Shown here: positions 32,885-40,461 of the stretch, in pieces | Layout: each line of letters starts with the position of its first letter | Position numbering within the stretch: the first letter of the stretch is position 1 | Source of the DNA: DATBLE01 sp963791425 | GTDB taxonomy: Bacteria; Actinomycetota; Thermoleophilia; Gaiellales; Gaiellaceae | Assembly (NCBI GenBank): GCA_963791425.1 | Contig: CAWBSE010000003.1 | Coordinates: forward strand, 434,001 to 498,000 | DNA: 64,000 nt | Direction of reading: 5' to 3' | The notes under the pieces: generated by a model | Databases searched by the model: none | Seen by the model: the letters and a program-made list of their open reading frames with translations, nothing else | What the model was told of the DNA's origin: nothing | Made by a program: the position numbers and the translations under genes

Positions 32885-33834
32885 CGCGGCAGCTTCAGGA
32901 CGCGCAGCCCGTTCAGCGGGATTCGGCTCAGGGACACGTAGGTGTCGTCGGGGAGCAGGCCAACGTAGGGGTTGCTCGTCCAGCTCTGCGGATGGGCCAC
33001 GGGGAAGCTGATCGCGCCGCCCGTATCGGACACGTAAGCACCGTACTCCTGTAGCGCGCGCGCGACGGGGACCTCGTAGGGGCGGAGCCCGAGCGTCGAC
33101 AGGTCGAGCGACGGATCGAGCTGGACCCGCGCCCCCTCGGGGATCGCCTCCGCGCCATCCGTCTGCCCGTCCGAGCCGACGGCGGGCCACACCGGGCCGC
33201 CGACCTGCGTGTACGGGTAGGCGAAAACGAGCGCGTGGTCGATGCGCCCACGCCGCAGCTCGCTAGGCAGGATCAGACCGGCAAGGAGCGCGAAGCCGGA
33301 CGCCCGTGCGGCCGGCCCCTTCGTGAGGACGCCGTTTCGCGAGAGCGAGGTCACGTTCGCCCACTTCGCCGTTAGGCTGCCGTCCGGCATCCGCGTGGCG
33401 CCGAAGAAGTCGTACTCGCATCCGGCGGCCCTGTCGACGATCGCCAAGTGCCCGTCGGAGGCGGGGTCCGGCCGTGCGGCGGCCGGGATAGGCACGCCGC
33501 GGAGGGCTCGCCACGGAGCCCAGTTCGCGGTCAGCGGGACGTCCCGCCTCTTCGTCCACGGGCCCGCGTAGTAGATCGGAACCGTGTACGCCTTCACGGA
33601 CAGGCTGAACCGTCCGTTCGCGCCGGCCGAGACCAGGCCCGCGACCATGTCCGGCGAACGGGGGTCTACCGCCGCGCCCGGTGGGATCGACTGGTTGAAC
33701 GGAGCCGTCGGGGCGAAGACACGAGGGCCGCTCCAGGCCGGCCCGCATCGACGGGGCGGCGCGTCAGATAGTGTTTCCGTCCCGGCTCCAGCGGTGGTCG
33801 CGAGGACGCATACCACCACCCCAGCCGAAACCAT
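32881..33834 (-). CDS. Secreted protein of unrecognised family, shares a domain with 49110-51365
   Basis: A 317-residue protein with a signal peptide (MVSAGVVVCVLATTAGAG). The body, about residues 40-317, lines up with the last 280 residues of the modular protein at 49110-51365. Shared blocks are VPIP then DGHLAIVD (His129), YDFFGA, LAGLILPSELRRGRIDHALVF (His200), PAVGSDGQ, IPEGARVQLDP and LQEYGAYVSDTGG. I do not know a named family with this pattern. The conserved histidines, aspartates and glycines suggest a beta-rich enzymatic or binding domain acting on an extracellular glycan. ATG 33834 has no ribosome-binding site close by; a TAGAAT box lies about 27 bases upstream. Confidence 0.7.
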   Translation of the reverse strand: MVSAGVVVCVLATTAGAGTETLSDAPPRRCGPAWSGPRVFAPTAPFNQSIPPGAAVDPRSPDMVAGLVSAGANGRFSLSVKAYTVPIYYAGPWTKRRDVPLTANWAPWRALRGVPIPAAARPDPASDGHLAIVDRAAGCEYDFFGATRMPDGSLTAKWANVTSLSRNGVLTKGPAARASGFALLAGLILPSELRRGRIDHALVFAYPYTQVGGPVWPAVGSDGQTDGAEAIPEGARVQLDPSLDLSTLGLRPYEVPVARALQEYGAYVSDTGGAISFPVAHPQSWTSNPYVGLLPDDTYVSLSRIPLNGLRVLKLPR

Positions 33835-33872
33835 CGATCGGCGCAGGGTTCGGATTCGTGGATTCTAGCGTG

Positions 33873-33916
33873 TGGTTCAACGTTGCGTCGGTCGCATGGT
33901 TCAACGTTGCGTCGGT
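33873..33916. repeat. Two 20-bp direct repeats, 24-bp period, probable operator
   Basis: TGGTTCAACGTTGCGTCGGT occurs at 33873-33892 and again exactly at 33897-33916, centre to centre 24 bp. Each copy contains the palindrome CAACGTTG. The pair lies between the divergent secreted-protein gene (start 33834) and the GT2 gene (start 33964). Position, symmetry and near-two-helical-turn spacing fit two sites for a dimeric regulator, though this is inference. Confidence 0.6.
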
Positions 33917-33963
33917 GCAAATTAAAGCCGTTGGTGCCGAGGCCGATAGAGATTCCGAAGTTC

Positions 33964-35010
33964 ATGACCCAGACACAGCCCGAGTCCACACCGATCTCGT
34001 CGCCGCCACGCGTGGCGGTCTCCCTTGTCGCCCCGATGCGCAACGAGTCGTCGTACGTCGAGGACCTCGTCCGTGATCTGGCCGCGCAGGACATCGAGGA
34101 GCCGTTCGAAGTGATCGTCGCCGACGGGGGCTCGACCGACGGATCGCCGGGCCTGCTCCGGTCGGCTGCAGAGAAGGCGGGCCTCGACCTGATCCTCGTC
34201 GACAACCCGGAGGGCCATGCCTCGCCGGGCTTGAACCGTTGCATCAGGGCCGCGTCAGGCGACGTCATCGTCCGCCTCGACTGCCACACGAGATACCCCG
34301 CCGACTACGTGCGGCGCTGCGTCGAGGCCGTCCGGGAGACCGGCGCCGCGAACGTCGCCGGGGTCTTCACGGCGATCGGTCGCACCCCGACCGAGCGGGC
34401 GATCGCCTGTGCGCTCGACAGTCCCTTCGGCGGTCACAACTGGACGCGGAACCTCGACGCCGGGGGGCGCGTCGAGGTCGACACGAATTACCTCGGCGCG
34501 TTCCCCAAGGAGGCGCTCGACGGCGTGGGGATGTACGACGAAGACCTCGTCGTCGGCGAGGTCGAGGACCTGAACCTCAGCCTCCGCAAGGCGGGCGGGA
34601 TCGTCCTGCTCGACCCGCGGATCCACTCGTACTACTACCCTCGCGGCTCGTTCGGGTCGCTCTTCCACCAGTACTACCGCTACGGCTACTGGAAGGTCGC
34701 TGTGATAGCCAAGCACCGGCAGGTGATCAGCGGCCGGGCCGTCGTTCCGTGCGTCTTCGTACTCTCGCTCGCTGGCCTTGGGCTCGCGGGGCTCGCAAGC
34801 CGCAACGCGAGGCGGCTGCTCGGAGCGGAGGTCGCCTTCTATTCGCTCGGCGCGGTCGCCTTCGGAGTTGCCGCCGTCCGCAAGCGCCGCGAGTCGCCGG
34901 CGCTGCTTCCACGGGTCACGGCGTCGTTCCCGATATTCCACATCGCGCACGGCACCGGGATGGTGCACGGGTTCATCGACCGGTTCCTCGGCCGGCGCGC
35001 CGCGGTCTGA
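33964..35010 (+). CDS. Glycosyltransferase family 2 (ExoA-like)
   Basis: A 348-residue protein. VSLVAPMRNESSYVEDLVRDL, VIVADGGSTDGSPGLL, VRLDCHTRYPADYVRRCVEA and NYLGAFPKEALDGVGMYDEDLVVGEVEDLNL mark a GT2 enzyme of the succinoglycan ExoA type, with GEVEDLNL as the catalytic-base motif. The region YYRYGYWKVAVIAKH and two C-terminal hydrophobic helices (residues about 255-300) anchor it to the membrane. ATG 33964 was chosen as the first start that leaves no upstream extension into the repeat region. The gene stands alone, divergent from the secreted-protein operon, behind the 20-bp direct repeats. Confidence 0.88.
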   Translation: MTQTQPESTPISSPPRVAVSLVAPMRNESSYVEDLVRDLAAQDIEEPFEVIVADGGSTDGSPGLLRSAAEKAGLDLILVDNPEGHASPGLNRCIRAASGDVIVRLDCHTRYPADYVRRCVEAVRETGAANVAGVFTAIGRTPTERAIACALDSPFGGHNWTRNLDAGGRVEVDTNYLGAFPKEALDGVGMYDEDLVVGEVEDLNLSLRKAGGIVLLDPRIHSYYYPRGSFGSLFHQYYRYGYWKVAVIAKHRQVISGRAVVPCVFVLSLAGLGLAGLASRNARRLLGAEVAFYSLGAVAFGVAAVRKRRESPALLPRVTASFPIFHIAHGTGMVHGFIDRFLGRRAAV

Positions 35011-35016
35011 GCACGC

Positions 35017-35868
35017 CTAGCTGCCGGAGCGACTCGGATCGGTGCACGGCAGCCCGCGCAGCCTCAGCTCGTAGAGGCCCTCCGCCCTGATCCGATCGGC
35101 CTGGGCGATCAGGACATCCGGGTCGTCAAGAACGTGGAGGAGACGGCCGGCCAGCGCGTCCAGTCGTCCCGATGCGATCTGGACCACGAGCCGCCCGGCC
35201 AGGCCGGGCTGGAGCGCGTCTCGCCGGTCGGCGAGGTCGGGCATATGCCTCTTGCCCGCGGCCGAGGATGCGGCGTCCCGGACCAAGCGCGTGCGCACGA
35301 ACCCGGGGGTGATCGCGAAGACGAGCACGCCGGTCCCGTCGAGCTCGGCGCCGAGCGAGTCGGTCAGCCGCAGGACGGCTGCCTTCGCCGACGCGTAGCT
35401 CGTGGCGTAGGGGCGCGGCTCGGCTGCAGCGTAGCTCGAGACGTTGACGATCCGGCCCGAGCGGCGGGCGACCATGCCGGGAAGGACGGCGCGGGTGCAG
35501 AGGAACGTACCCTTGAGGCTGACCTCGACGTCCGTCCACCATTCGGCCGGGTCGGCGTCCGCCAGCGGTCCGACGTGCATCGTGCCTGCGTTGTTGACGA
35601 GCAGCGCCGGAGCGCCCAGCCTCGACTCGGCCTCCCGCATCAGGGCGGCGACGCTGTCGGGATCGGTGACGTCGACCGGCACGGCAAGCGCAACGCCCGA
35701 GCCCGCGGCGATCTCGGCCGCGACCGCGTCGATCTCCTCGCGCGTTCGGGCCGCGACCGCAACCGCCATACCCGCGGCAGCGAGCTCGTGCGCGACGGCG
35801 CGGCCGACGCCGCGACCGCCGCCCGTCACGATCGCCACTCGGCCGCGGAGGGACTCGACCTCGCTCAT
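35017..35868 (-). CDS. Short-chain dehydrogenase/reductase
   Basis: A 283-residue classical SDR. The cofactor motif TGGGRGVG lies at residues 15-22, NNAG at 92-95, Ser144/145 in IVNVSS, and the catalytic pair Tyr158/Lys162 in TSYASAKAAV, followed by ITPGFVRT. An Arg at the end of strand 2 (AARTREE) favours NADP(H). The substrate is unknown; in this locus a sugar or polyol oxidoreduction is plausible, but SDRs are too varied to say. The last 40 residues extend beyond the usual SDR end. ATG 35868 lies eight bases from a TACTGT box that is part of a palindrome shared with the divergent C-methyltransferase. Confidence 0.9.
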   Translation of the reverse strand: MSEVESLRGRVAIVTGGGRGVGRAVAHELAAAGMAVAVAARTREEIDAVAAEIAAGSGVALAVPVDVTDPDSVAALMREAESRLGAPALLVNNAGTMHVGPLADADPAEWWTDVEVSLKGTFLCTRAVLPGMVARRSGRIVNVSSYAAAEPRPYATSYASAKAAVLRLTDSLGAELDGTGVLVFAITPGFVRTRLVRDAASSAAGKRHMPDLADRRDALQPGLAGRLVVQIASGRLDALAGRLLHVLDDPDVLIAQADRIRAEGLYELRLRGLPCTDPSRSGS

Positions 35869-35875
35869 GGCCGCC

Positions 35876-35886
35876 TACAGTACTGT
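35876..35886. promoter_or_regulatory. Palindromic shared -10 region (ACAGTACTGT) between divergent genes
   Basis: The perfect palindrome ACAGTACTGT at 35877-35886 yields TACTGT on each strand. On the plus strand TACTGT ends seven bases before ATG 35894; on the minus strand it ends eight bases before ATG 35868. It is the same arrangement as at 16447-16456. Confidence 0.5.
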
Positions 35887-35893
35887 TGCCGGG

Positions 35894-37162
35894 ATGGGAG
35901 AGTCAGCCTGTGAGGGCGCCCGCGTGGTGAGCTGCCGCCTCTGCGGCGCCGCACTCAGCGAAACGTTCATCGATCTCGGGAACTCGCCGCCCTGTGAGAG
36001 CTTCCTCACGGCGGACCAGCTCCACGAGGGCGAGCGCTTCTACCCGCTGAACGTCTGGATCTGCAGCGAGTGCCTGCTCGTCCAGCTCGAGGCCTACGTC
36101 GACGCCTCCGAGATCTTCCCCGAGTATGCCTATTTCTCTTCGTATTCCGATTCGTGGGTGCAGCACGCGAAGACGTATGCCGACGCGATGGTCGAGCGGT
36201 TCACGCTGACGGCCGAGAGCCTCGTGCTCGAGATCGCCAGCAACGACGGCTACCTGTTGCAGCACTTCATGCAGATGGGGATCCCGTCCCTCGGCGTCGA
36301 TCCGGCCGCCAACGTCGCCGAGGCCGCCGAGACCCGCGGCGTGCCGACGCTTGTCGAGTTCTTCGACCCCGCGCTCGCCGCACGACTGGTGGAGGAAGGG
36401 CGGCGCCCGAACCTGGTCGTGGCGAACAACGTGCTCGCCCAGGTGCCCGAGCTCAACGACTTCGTTGCGGGGATCGAGCTGGTGCTCGCCGACCACGGCG
36501 TTCTGACCGTCGAGGTGCCGCACCTCGTCCGGCTCATCGAAGGGCTCCAGTTCGACACCATCTACCATGAGCACTACTCCTACTTCTCCGCCACCACCCT
36601 CGTGCGGCTCTTCGAGCGCCACGGGCTGGATGTCTTCGACATCGAGGAGCTGCAGTCCCACGGCGGGTCCCTCCGCGTGTACGTCAAGCGCCGCGGCGAC
36701 GAAAGCCACACCGTCAATCCCCGCGTCGACGCGCTGCTCGCCGCCGAGAGGAACGGCGGCTACGACCGGCTTGACGGGTACCGGGACTTCGCGCGCAGCG
36801 TCGTCGAGATCAAGTGGCTGCTGCTCGAGCTCCTGATCGGGCTACGACGCGACGGTAGCTCGATCGTCGGCTACGGCGCCCCGGGAAAGGGCAACACCCT
36901 TCTCAACTACTGCGGCATTCGCACCGATCTCCTCGACTACACGGTCGACCGAAACCCCTACAAGCAGGGCAAATATCTTCCCGGGACCCACATTCCGATC
37001 TATGCTCCAACCAAGATCGAGGAGACACGGCCCGCGTACGTCCTCATGCTCCCCTGGAACCTAGAGCGAGAGATCATGGAGCAGCTCACCTACATTCGCG
37101 AATGGGATGCCCACGTGATTGTGCCCATCCCCCGCCCGGAGATCGCCGAATGGGCGTCGTGA
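35894..37162 (+). CDS. NDP-sugar C-methyltransferase (TylC3/NovU type)
   Basis: A 422-residue three-domain protein. The N-terminal zinc domain (Methyltransf_13) has CRLCG and CSEC cysteine pairs (residues about 15-58). The central SAM domain has VLEIASNDGYLLQHF and HEHYSYFS, the latter with the catalytic Tyr/His pairs of this family. The C-terminal Methyltransf_14 domain has GYGAPGKGNTLLNYC and PYKQGKYLPGTHIPI. These enzymes add a methyl group to carbon 3 of 4-keto-deoxy sugars, giving branched sugars. It opens the rare-sugar cassette and is the strongest clue that the product carries a C-branch. Normal family length is 405-425. Confidence 0.94.
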   Translation: MGESACEGARVVSCRLCGAALSETFIDLGNSPPCESFLTADQLHEGERFYPLNVWICSECLLVQLEAYVDASEIFPEYAYFSSYSDSWVQHAKTYADAMVERFTLTAESLVLEIASNDGYLLQHFMQMGIPSLGVDPAANVAEAAETRGVPTLVEFFDPALAARLVEEGRRPNLVVANNVLAQVPELNDFVAGIELVLADHGVLTVEVPHLVRLIEGLQFDTIYHEHYSYFSATTLVRLFERHGLDVFDIEELQSHGGSLRVYVKRRGDESHTVNPRVDALLAAERNGGYDRLDGYRDFARSVVEIKWLLLELLIGLRRDGSSIVGYGAPGKGNTLLNYCGIRTDLLDYTVDRNPYKQGKYLPGTHIPIYAPTKIEETRPAYVLMLPWNLEREIMEQLTYIREWDAHVIVPIPRPEIAEWAS

Positions 37163-37178
37163 GGCTCGGCGGCAGCAG

Positions 37179-37997
37179 ATGAAGGTGGTGATCTTCTGCG
37201 GCGGGCTCGGCCTGCGGATGGGTGAGAGCTCGGCGCGTGTGCCGAAGCCGATGATCCCGGTCGGGAGCCAGCCCATCCTCTGGCACATCATGAAGTACTA
37301 CGCGCACTTCGGGTCCACCGACTTCGTGCTCTGTCTGGGGCATCGCGCCGAGATGATCAAGGAGTACTTCCTCGACTACAACGAGGCCTTGTCGAACGAT
37401 TTCGTGCTCAGGGACGGCGGCCGCAGCATCGATCTGCTCCGCAGCGACATCACGGACTGGTCGATCACCTTCGTCAACACCGGCCTCAAGGCCGCGATCG
37501 GGCAGCGACTGAAGTCGGTGGAGCGCTTCATCGGCGACGACGAGGTCTTCCTCGCCACCTACGGGGACGGGCTCACCGACGCCCCGCTGCCGGACATGAT
37601 CGACACGCTCCTGGCGAGCGACAAGGTCGGGCTCTTCCTCGCCTCGCCCCCCACGGCCGTCTTTCACATCGTCACCTTCGACGAGTCCGGCGTCGTCCGG
37701 TCGCTGGGGGACGTGACGAAGGCCGGCCTCTGGATCAACGCGGGGTACTTCGTGTTCCGGCGCGAGATCTTCGACTACATCGGCGAGGGCGATGACCTCG
37801 TCGAGGAGCCGTTCCAGCGGCTGATCAAGGAGGAGCGGCTGAGCGCCTATCCGAACCGGGGCTTCTGGGCGCCGATGGACACGCTGAAGGACAAGCAGAA
37901 CCTCGACTCGCTGGTCGAGAGCGGACGTGCTCCCTGGGAGCTGTGGGAGCTCGGGGGCCCGGAGCCGAGCCCCAGGCCTACGCCGTCGAAGCCGTGA
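37179..37997 (+). CDS. rfbF: Glucose-1-phosphate cytidylyltransferase
   Basis: A 272-residue nucleotidyltransferase. It starts MKVVIFCGGLGLRMGE with the G-G-x-G-x-R loop, then PKPMIPVGSQPILWHIMKYY and LATYGDGLTDAPL, both diagnostic of RfbF. It forms CDP-glucose from CTP and glucose-1-phosphate, the entry to CDP-deoxysugars. The normal next enzyme, CDP-glucose 4,6-dehydratase (RfbG), is not present in this window. ATG 37179 lies 16 bases after the C-methyltransferase, in the same operon. The C-terminal ten residues are proline-rich and poorly conserved. Confidence 0.93.
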   Translation: MKVVIFCGGLGLRMGESSARVPKPMIPVGSQPILWHIMKYYAHFGSTDFVLCLGHRAEMIKEYFLDYNEALSNDFVLRDGGRSIDLLRSDITDWSITFVNTGLKAAIGQRLKSVERFIGDDEVFLATYGDGLTDAPLPDMIDTLLASDKVGLFLASPPTAVFHIVTFDESGVVRSLGDVTKAGLWINAGYFVFRREIFDYIGEGDDLVEEPFQRLIKEERLSAYPNRGFWAPMDTLKDKQNLDSLVESGRAPWELWELGGPEPSPRPTPSKP

Positions 37998-38656
37998 TGC
38001 TCACGTTGCAGCTAGGGAGCGCCGCCGCGCCCGGCCGTCCGACCATCCTCGCCCTGGGGGCGCATGCGGACGATATCGAGATCGGCTGCGGAGGCACGCT
38101 CCTGCGGCTCGCGGAGGAGCACCACGACGCGATTGTGCACTGGGTCGTGCTCAGCGCAAGCGGCGGCAGGGAGCCCGAGGCACGATCGAGTGCCGAGCAG
38201 TTCCTCGCCGGCTACTCGACGGCGCACGTCGTCGTCGAGAACTTCCGGGACGGCTTCCTCCCCTACCGCGGCGAGGCGGTGAAGGACCGCTTCGAGGGGC
38301 TCAAGAATGAGTTGTCGCCCGACCTGATCCTCACCCACAACCGCCACGATCTTCATCAGGATCACCGCCTCGTGTGCGAGCTGACCTGGAACACATTTCG
38401 GGACCACCTGATCCTCGAGTACGAGATCCCGAAGTACGACGGTGATTTCGGCAGCCCGAATCTCTTCGTGCCCCTCACCGAGTCGCTGGTCGGCCGGAAG
38501 GTGGAGACGATCCTCGCGCACTTCGCCTCCCAACGTGACCGGCGGTGGTTCACGGAGGACCTTTTCCGCGCAGCGATGCGCATCCGTGGGATGGAGGCGA
38601 ACGCGCCCGAGGGCCACGCTGAGGCGTTCTACTGCCGGAAGGTGGTGCTCGCCTAG
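37997..38656 (+). CDS. PIG-L family N-deacetylase
   Basis: A 219-residue protein with LALGAHADDIEIGCGGTL, the AHxDD zinc motif of the PIG-L/LmbE family (Ala replaces the usual Pro), and THNRHDLHQDHRLV with the HxxH ligand. These zinc enzymes remove acyl groups from N-acyl sugars such as N-acetylglucosamine derivatives. ATG 37997 overlaps the rfbF stop. Its position between a sugar nucleotidyltransferase and an M28-like hydrolase suggests that the cassette handles an N-acylated sugar. No signal peptide, so it is cytoplasmic. Confidence 0.9.
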   Translation: MLTLQLGSAAAPGRPTILALGAHADDIEIGCGGTLLRLAEEHHDAIVHWVVLSASGGREPEARSSAEQFLAGYSTAHVVVENFRDGFLPYRGEAVKDRFEGLKNELSPDLILTHNRHDLHQDHRLVCELTWNTFRDHLILEYEIPKYDGDFGSPNLFVPLTESLVGRKVETILAHFASQRDRRWFTEDLFRAAMRIRGMEANAPEGHAEAFYCRKVVLA

Positions 38657-39117
38657 TGGACGGCGCCGTGATCGAGGACGTGCAGGTCGTCCCGCTCCGC
38701 CGCATCCCAGACGAGCGCGGCACGATCCTCCACATGCTGCGCTCGACCGACCCGCACTTCATCCAGTTCGGAGAGATCTACTTCACGACGGTGTACCAGG
38801 GCGTGGTCAAGGGGTGGCACCGCCACCGGGAGATGACGCTGAACTACGCATGCATCCACGGCCGCGTCAAGCTGGCGCTCTTCGACGAACGGGACGGGTC
38901 GCCGACCCGGGGGGTCGTCCAGGAGGTCTTCCTCGGCCCCGACAATCACGGGCTCGTCGTGATCCCGCCGGGAATCTGGACCGGCCTCAAGGGGATGAGC
39001 CAGCCGTTCGCGATCGTGGCGAACTGCTGCACGCATCCGCACGATCCGAGCAGGACGACTCGGCGCGACCCGTTCGACAACGACATTCCATATGACTGGG
39101 ATCTGCACCATCACTGA
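38656..39117 (+). CDS. RmlC-like cupin (dTDP-4-dehydrorhamnose 3,5-epimerase-related)
   Basis: A 153-residue single-domain cupin. The motifs ERGTILHMLR, IYFTTVYQGVVKGWHRH and NYACIHGRVKLALFDE resemble the RmlC fold, and VIPPGIWTGLKG matches its second half. It is shorter than full RmlC (about 180-200). It may be an epimerase, ketoisomerase or lyase for the 4-keto sugar. It starts at GTG 38656, overlapping the PIG-L stop by one base (TAGTG). The end is histidine-rich (DWDLHHH). The specific reaction is unknown. Confidence 0.85.
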   Translation: MDGAVIEDVQVVPLRRIPDERGTILHMLRSTDPHFIQFGEIYFTTVYQGVVKGWHRHREMTLNYACIHGRVKLALFDERDGSPTRGVVQEVFLGPDNHGLVVIPPGIWTGLKGMSQPFAIVANCCTHPHDPSRTTRRDPFDNDIPYDWDLHHH

Positions 39118-40461
39118 GTGGGCCTATGCGGGAGCGGTCACGTGATCGCAGCGGAGGTCGAGATTCCGGCCGAGGTCGGCCGCGAGCTTCATGAGTTCGT
39201 GTCGGAGCTCTATCCGATCTGCCGCAGCCTGACTGGAGACGGGGTGCGCGAGACGCTGCGCCGCATCGGCCGGCACGTGCCGATCACGGTCCACGAGGTC
39301 CCGACGGGAACGCAGGTATTCGACTGGACGATCCCGCGCGAGTGGAACATCCGGGACGCCTACGTGGCGAACGCGCGCGGGGAGCGCGTGGTCGACCTGC
39401 GCGCTCACAGCCTGCACGTCGTCGGCTACAGCGTTCCCGTGCGCGCACGCATGCCGCTCTCCGAGCTCCGCGAGCACCTCTTCTCCATCCCGGAGCACCC
39501 TGAGTGGATCCCGTATCGGACCTCCTACTACAACGAGACATGGGGCTTCTGCGTGACGCAGGCGGTGCTGGAGGCGCTCGACGAGGGCGACTACGAGGTG
39601 GTCGTGGACAGCTCGCTCGAGAACGGCCGCCTCACGTACGGAGAGTGCTACCTGCCGGGGGAGACGGAGGACGAGGTGCTGATCTCGGCCCACGTCTGCC
39701 ACCCGTCGCTCTGCAACGACAACCTTTCGGGAATCGCGCTGTCGACCTTCCTCGCGCGGACGCTCGCGACGCTGCCCCGGCGCCTTTCCTACCGCTTTCT
39801 CTTCGCGCCCGGGACGATCGGCGCGATCGCATGGCTTCACGCGAACCAGGACCGGGTCTTCCGGGTGAAGCACGGGCTCGTCCTGACCTGCGCAGGCGAC
39901 CCGGGCCGCGTGACCTACAAACGCTCGCGGCGCGGTGACGCGGCGATCGACCGAGCCGTTGCACACGTCCTGCGGCACTCGGGCGAGGACTACGAGCTGC
40001 TCGACTTCTCCCCGTACGGCTACGACGAGCGGCAGTACTGCTCCCCGGCGTTCGACCTGCCCGTCGGCTGCTTTATGCGGACCCCCTGGGGACGCTTCCC
40101 CGAGTACCACACGTCCGCAGACGATCTCGAGCTGGTGCGGCCGGACAGCCTCGCGGACTCGTTTCGGAAGGTGCTCTCGACGCTCTCGGTCGTCGACGGG
40201 GACATCAGGTACGAGAATCTGAACCCGGCCGGCGAGCCCCAGCTTGGGCGGCGCGGCCTCTATCGGACGATCGGCGGGAGGCAGGACGAGAGCGCCGTCG
40301 AGCTCGCGCTGCTCTGGGTGCTCAATCTCTCCGACGGACGCCATTCGCTCCTGGACGTGGCCGAGCGCTCCGGCCTGGAGTTCCAGTCGGTGCGGGCCGC
40401 GGCCGACGCGCTGGTCGAGCAAGGCCTGCTTCGGGAGATCCCGGGAGAGGATGGCCCGTGA
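39118..40461 (+). CDS. DUF4910 / M28-like aminopeptidase-fold protein of sugar loci
   Basis: A 447-residue protein starting directly after the cupin stop (GTG 39118; GTG 39142 is also possible). The N-terminal half (VGRELHEFVSELYPICRSLTGDGVRETL, VFDWTIPREWNIRDAYV) is DUF2172/DUF4910. The zinc-peptidase core has SAHVCHPSLCNDNLSGI near residues 190-205 with His and Asp ligands. A C-terminal winged-helix-like segment follows (HSLLDVAERSGLEFQSVRAAADALVEQGLL). Such proteins occur in lipopolysaccharide clusters, and peptide cleavage is unlikely to be the real role; hydrolysis of an amide on a sugar is an inference. It is the second candidate amide-cleaving protein in this cassette. Confidence 0.85.
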   Translation: MGLCGSGHVIAAEVEIPAEVGRELHEFVSELYPICRSLTGDGVRETLRRIGRHVPITVHEVPTGTQVFDWTIPREWNIRDAYVANARGERVVDLRAHSLHVVGYSVPVRARMPLSELREHLFSIPEHPEWIPYRTSYYNETWGFCVTQAVLEALDEGDYEVVVDSSLENGRLTYGECYLPGETEDEVLISAHVCHPSLCNDNLSGIALSTFLARTLATLPRRLSYRFLFAPGTIGAIAWLHANQDRVFRVKHGLVLTCAGDPGRVTYKRSRRGDAAIDRAVAHVLRHSGEDYELLDFSPYGYDERQYCSPAFDLPVGCFMRTPWGRFPEYHTSADDLELVRPDSLADSFRKVLSTLSVVDGDIRYENLNPAGEPQLGRRGLYRTIGGRQDESAVELALLWVLNLSDGRHSLLDVAERSGLEFQSVRAAADALVEQGLLREIPGEDGP

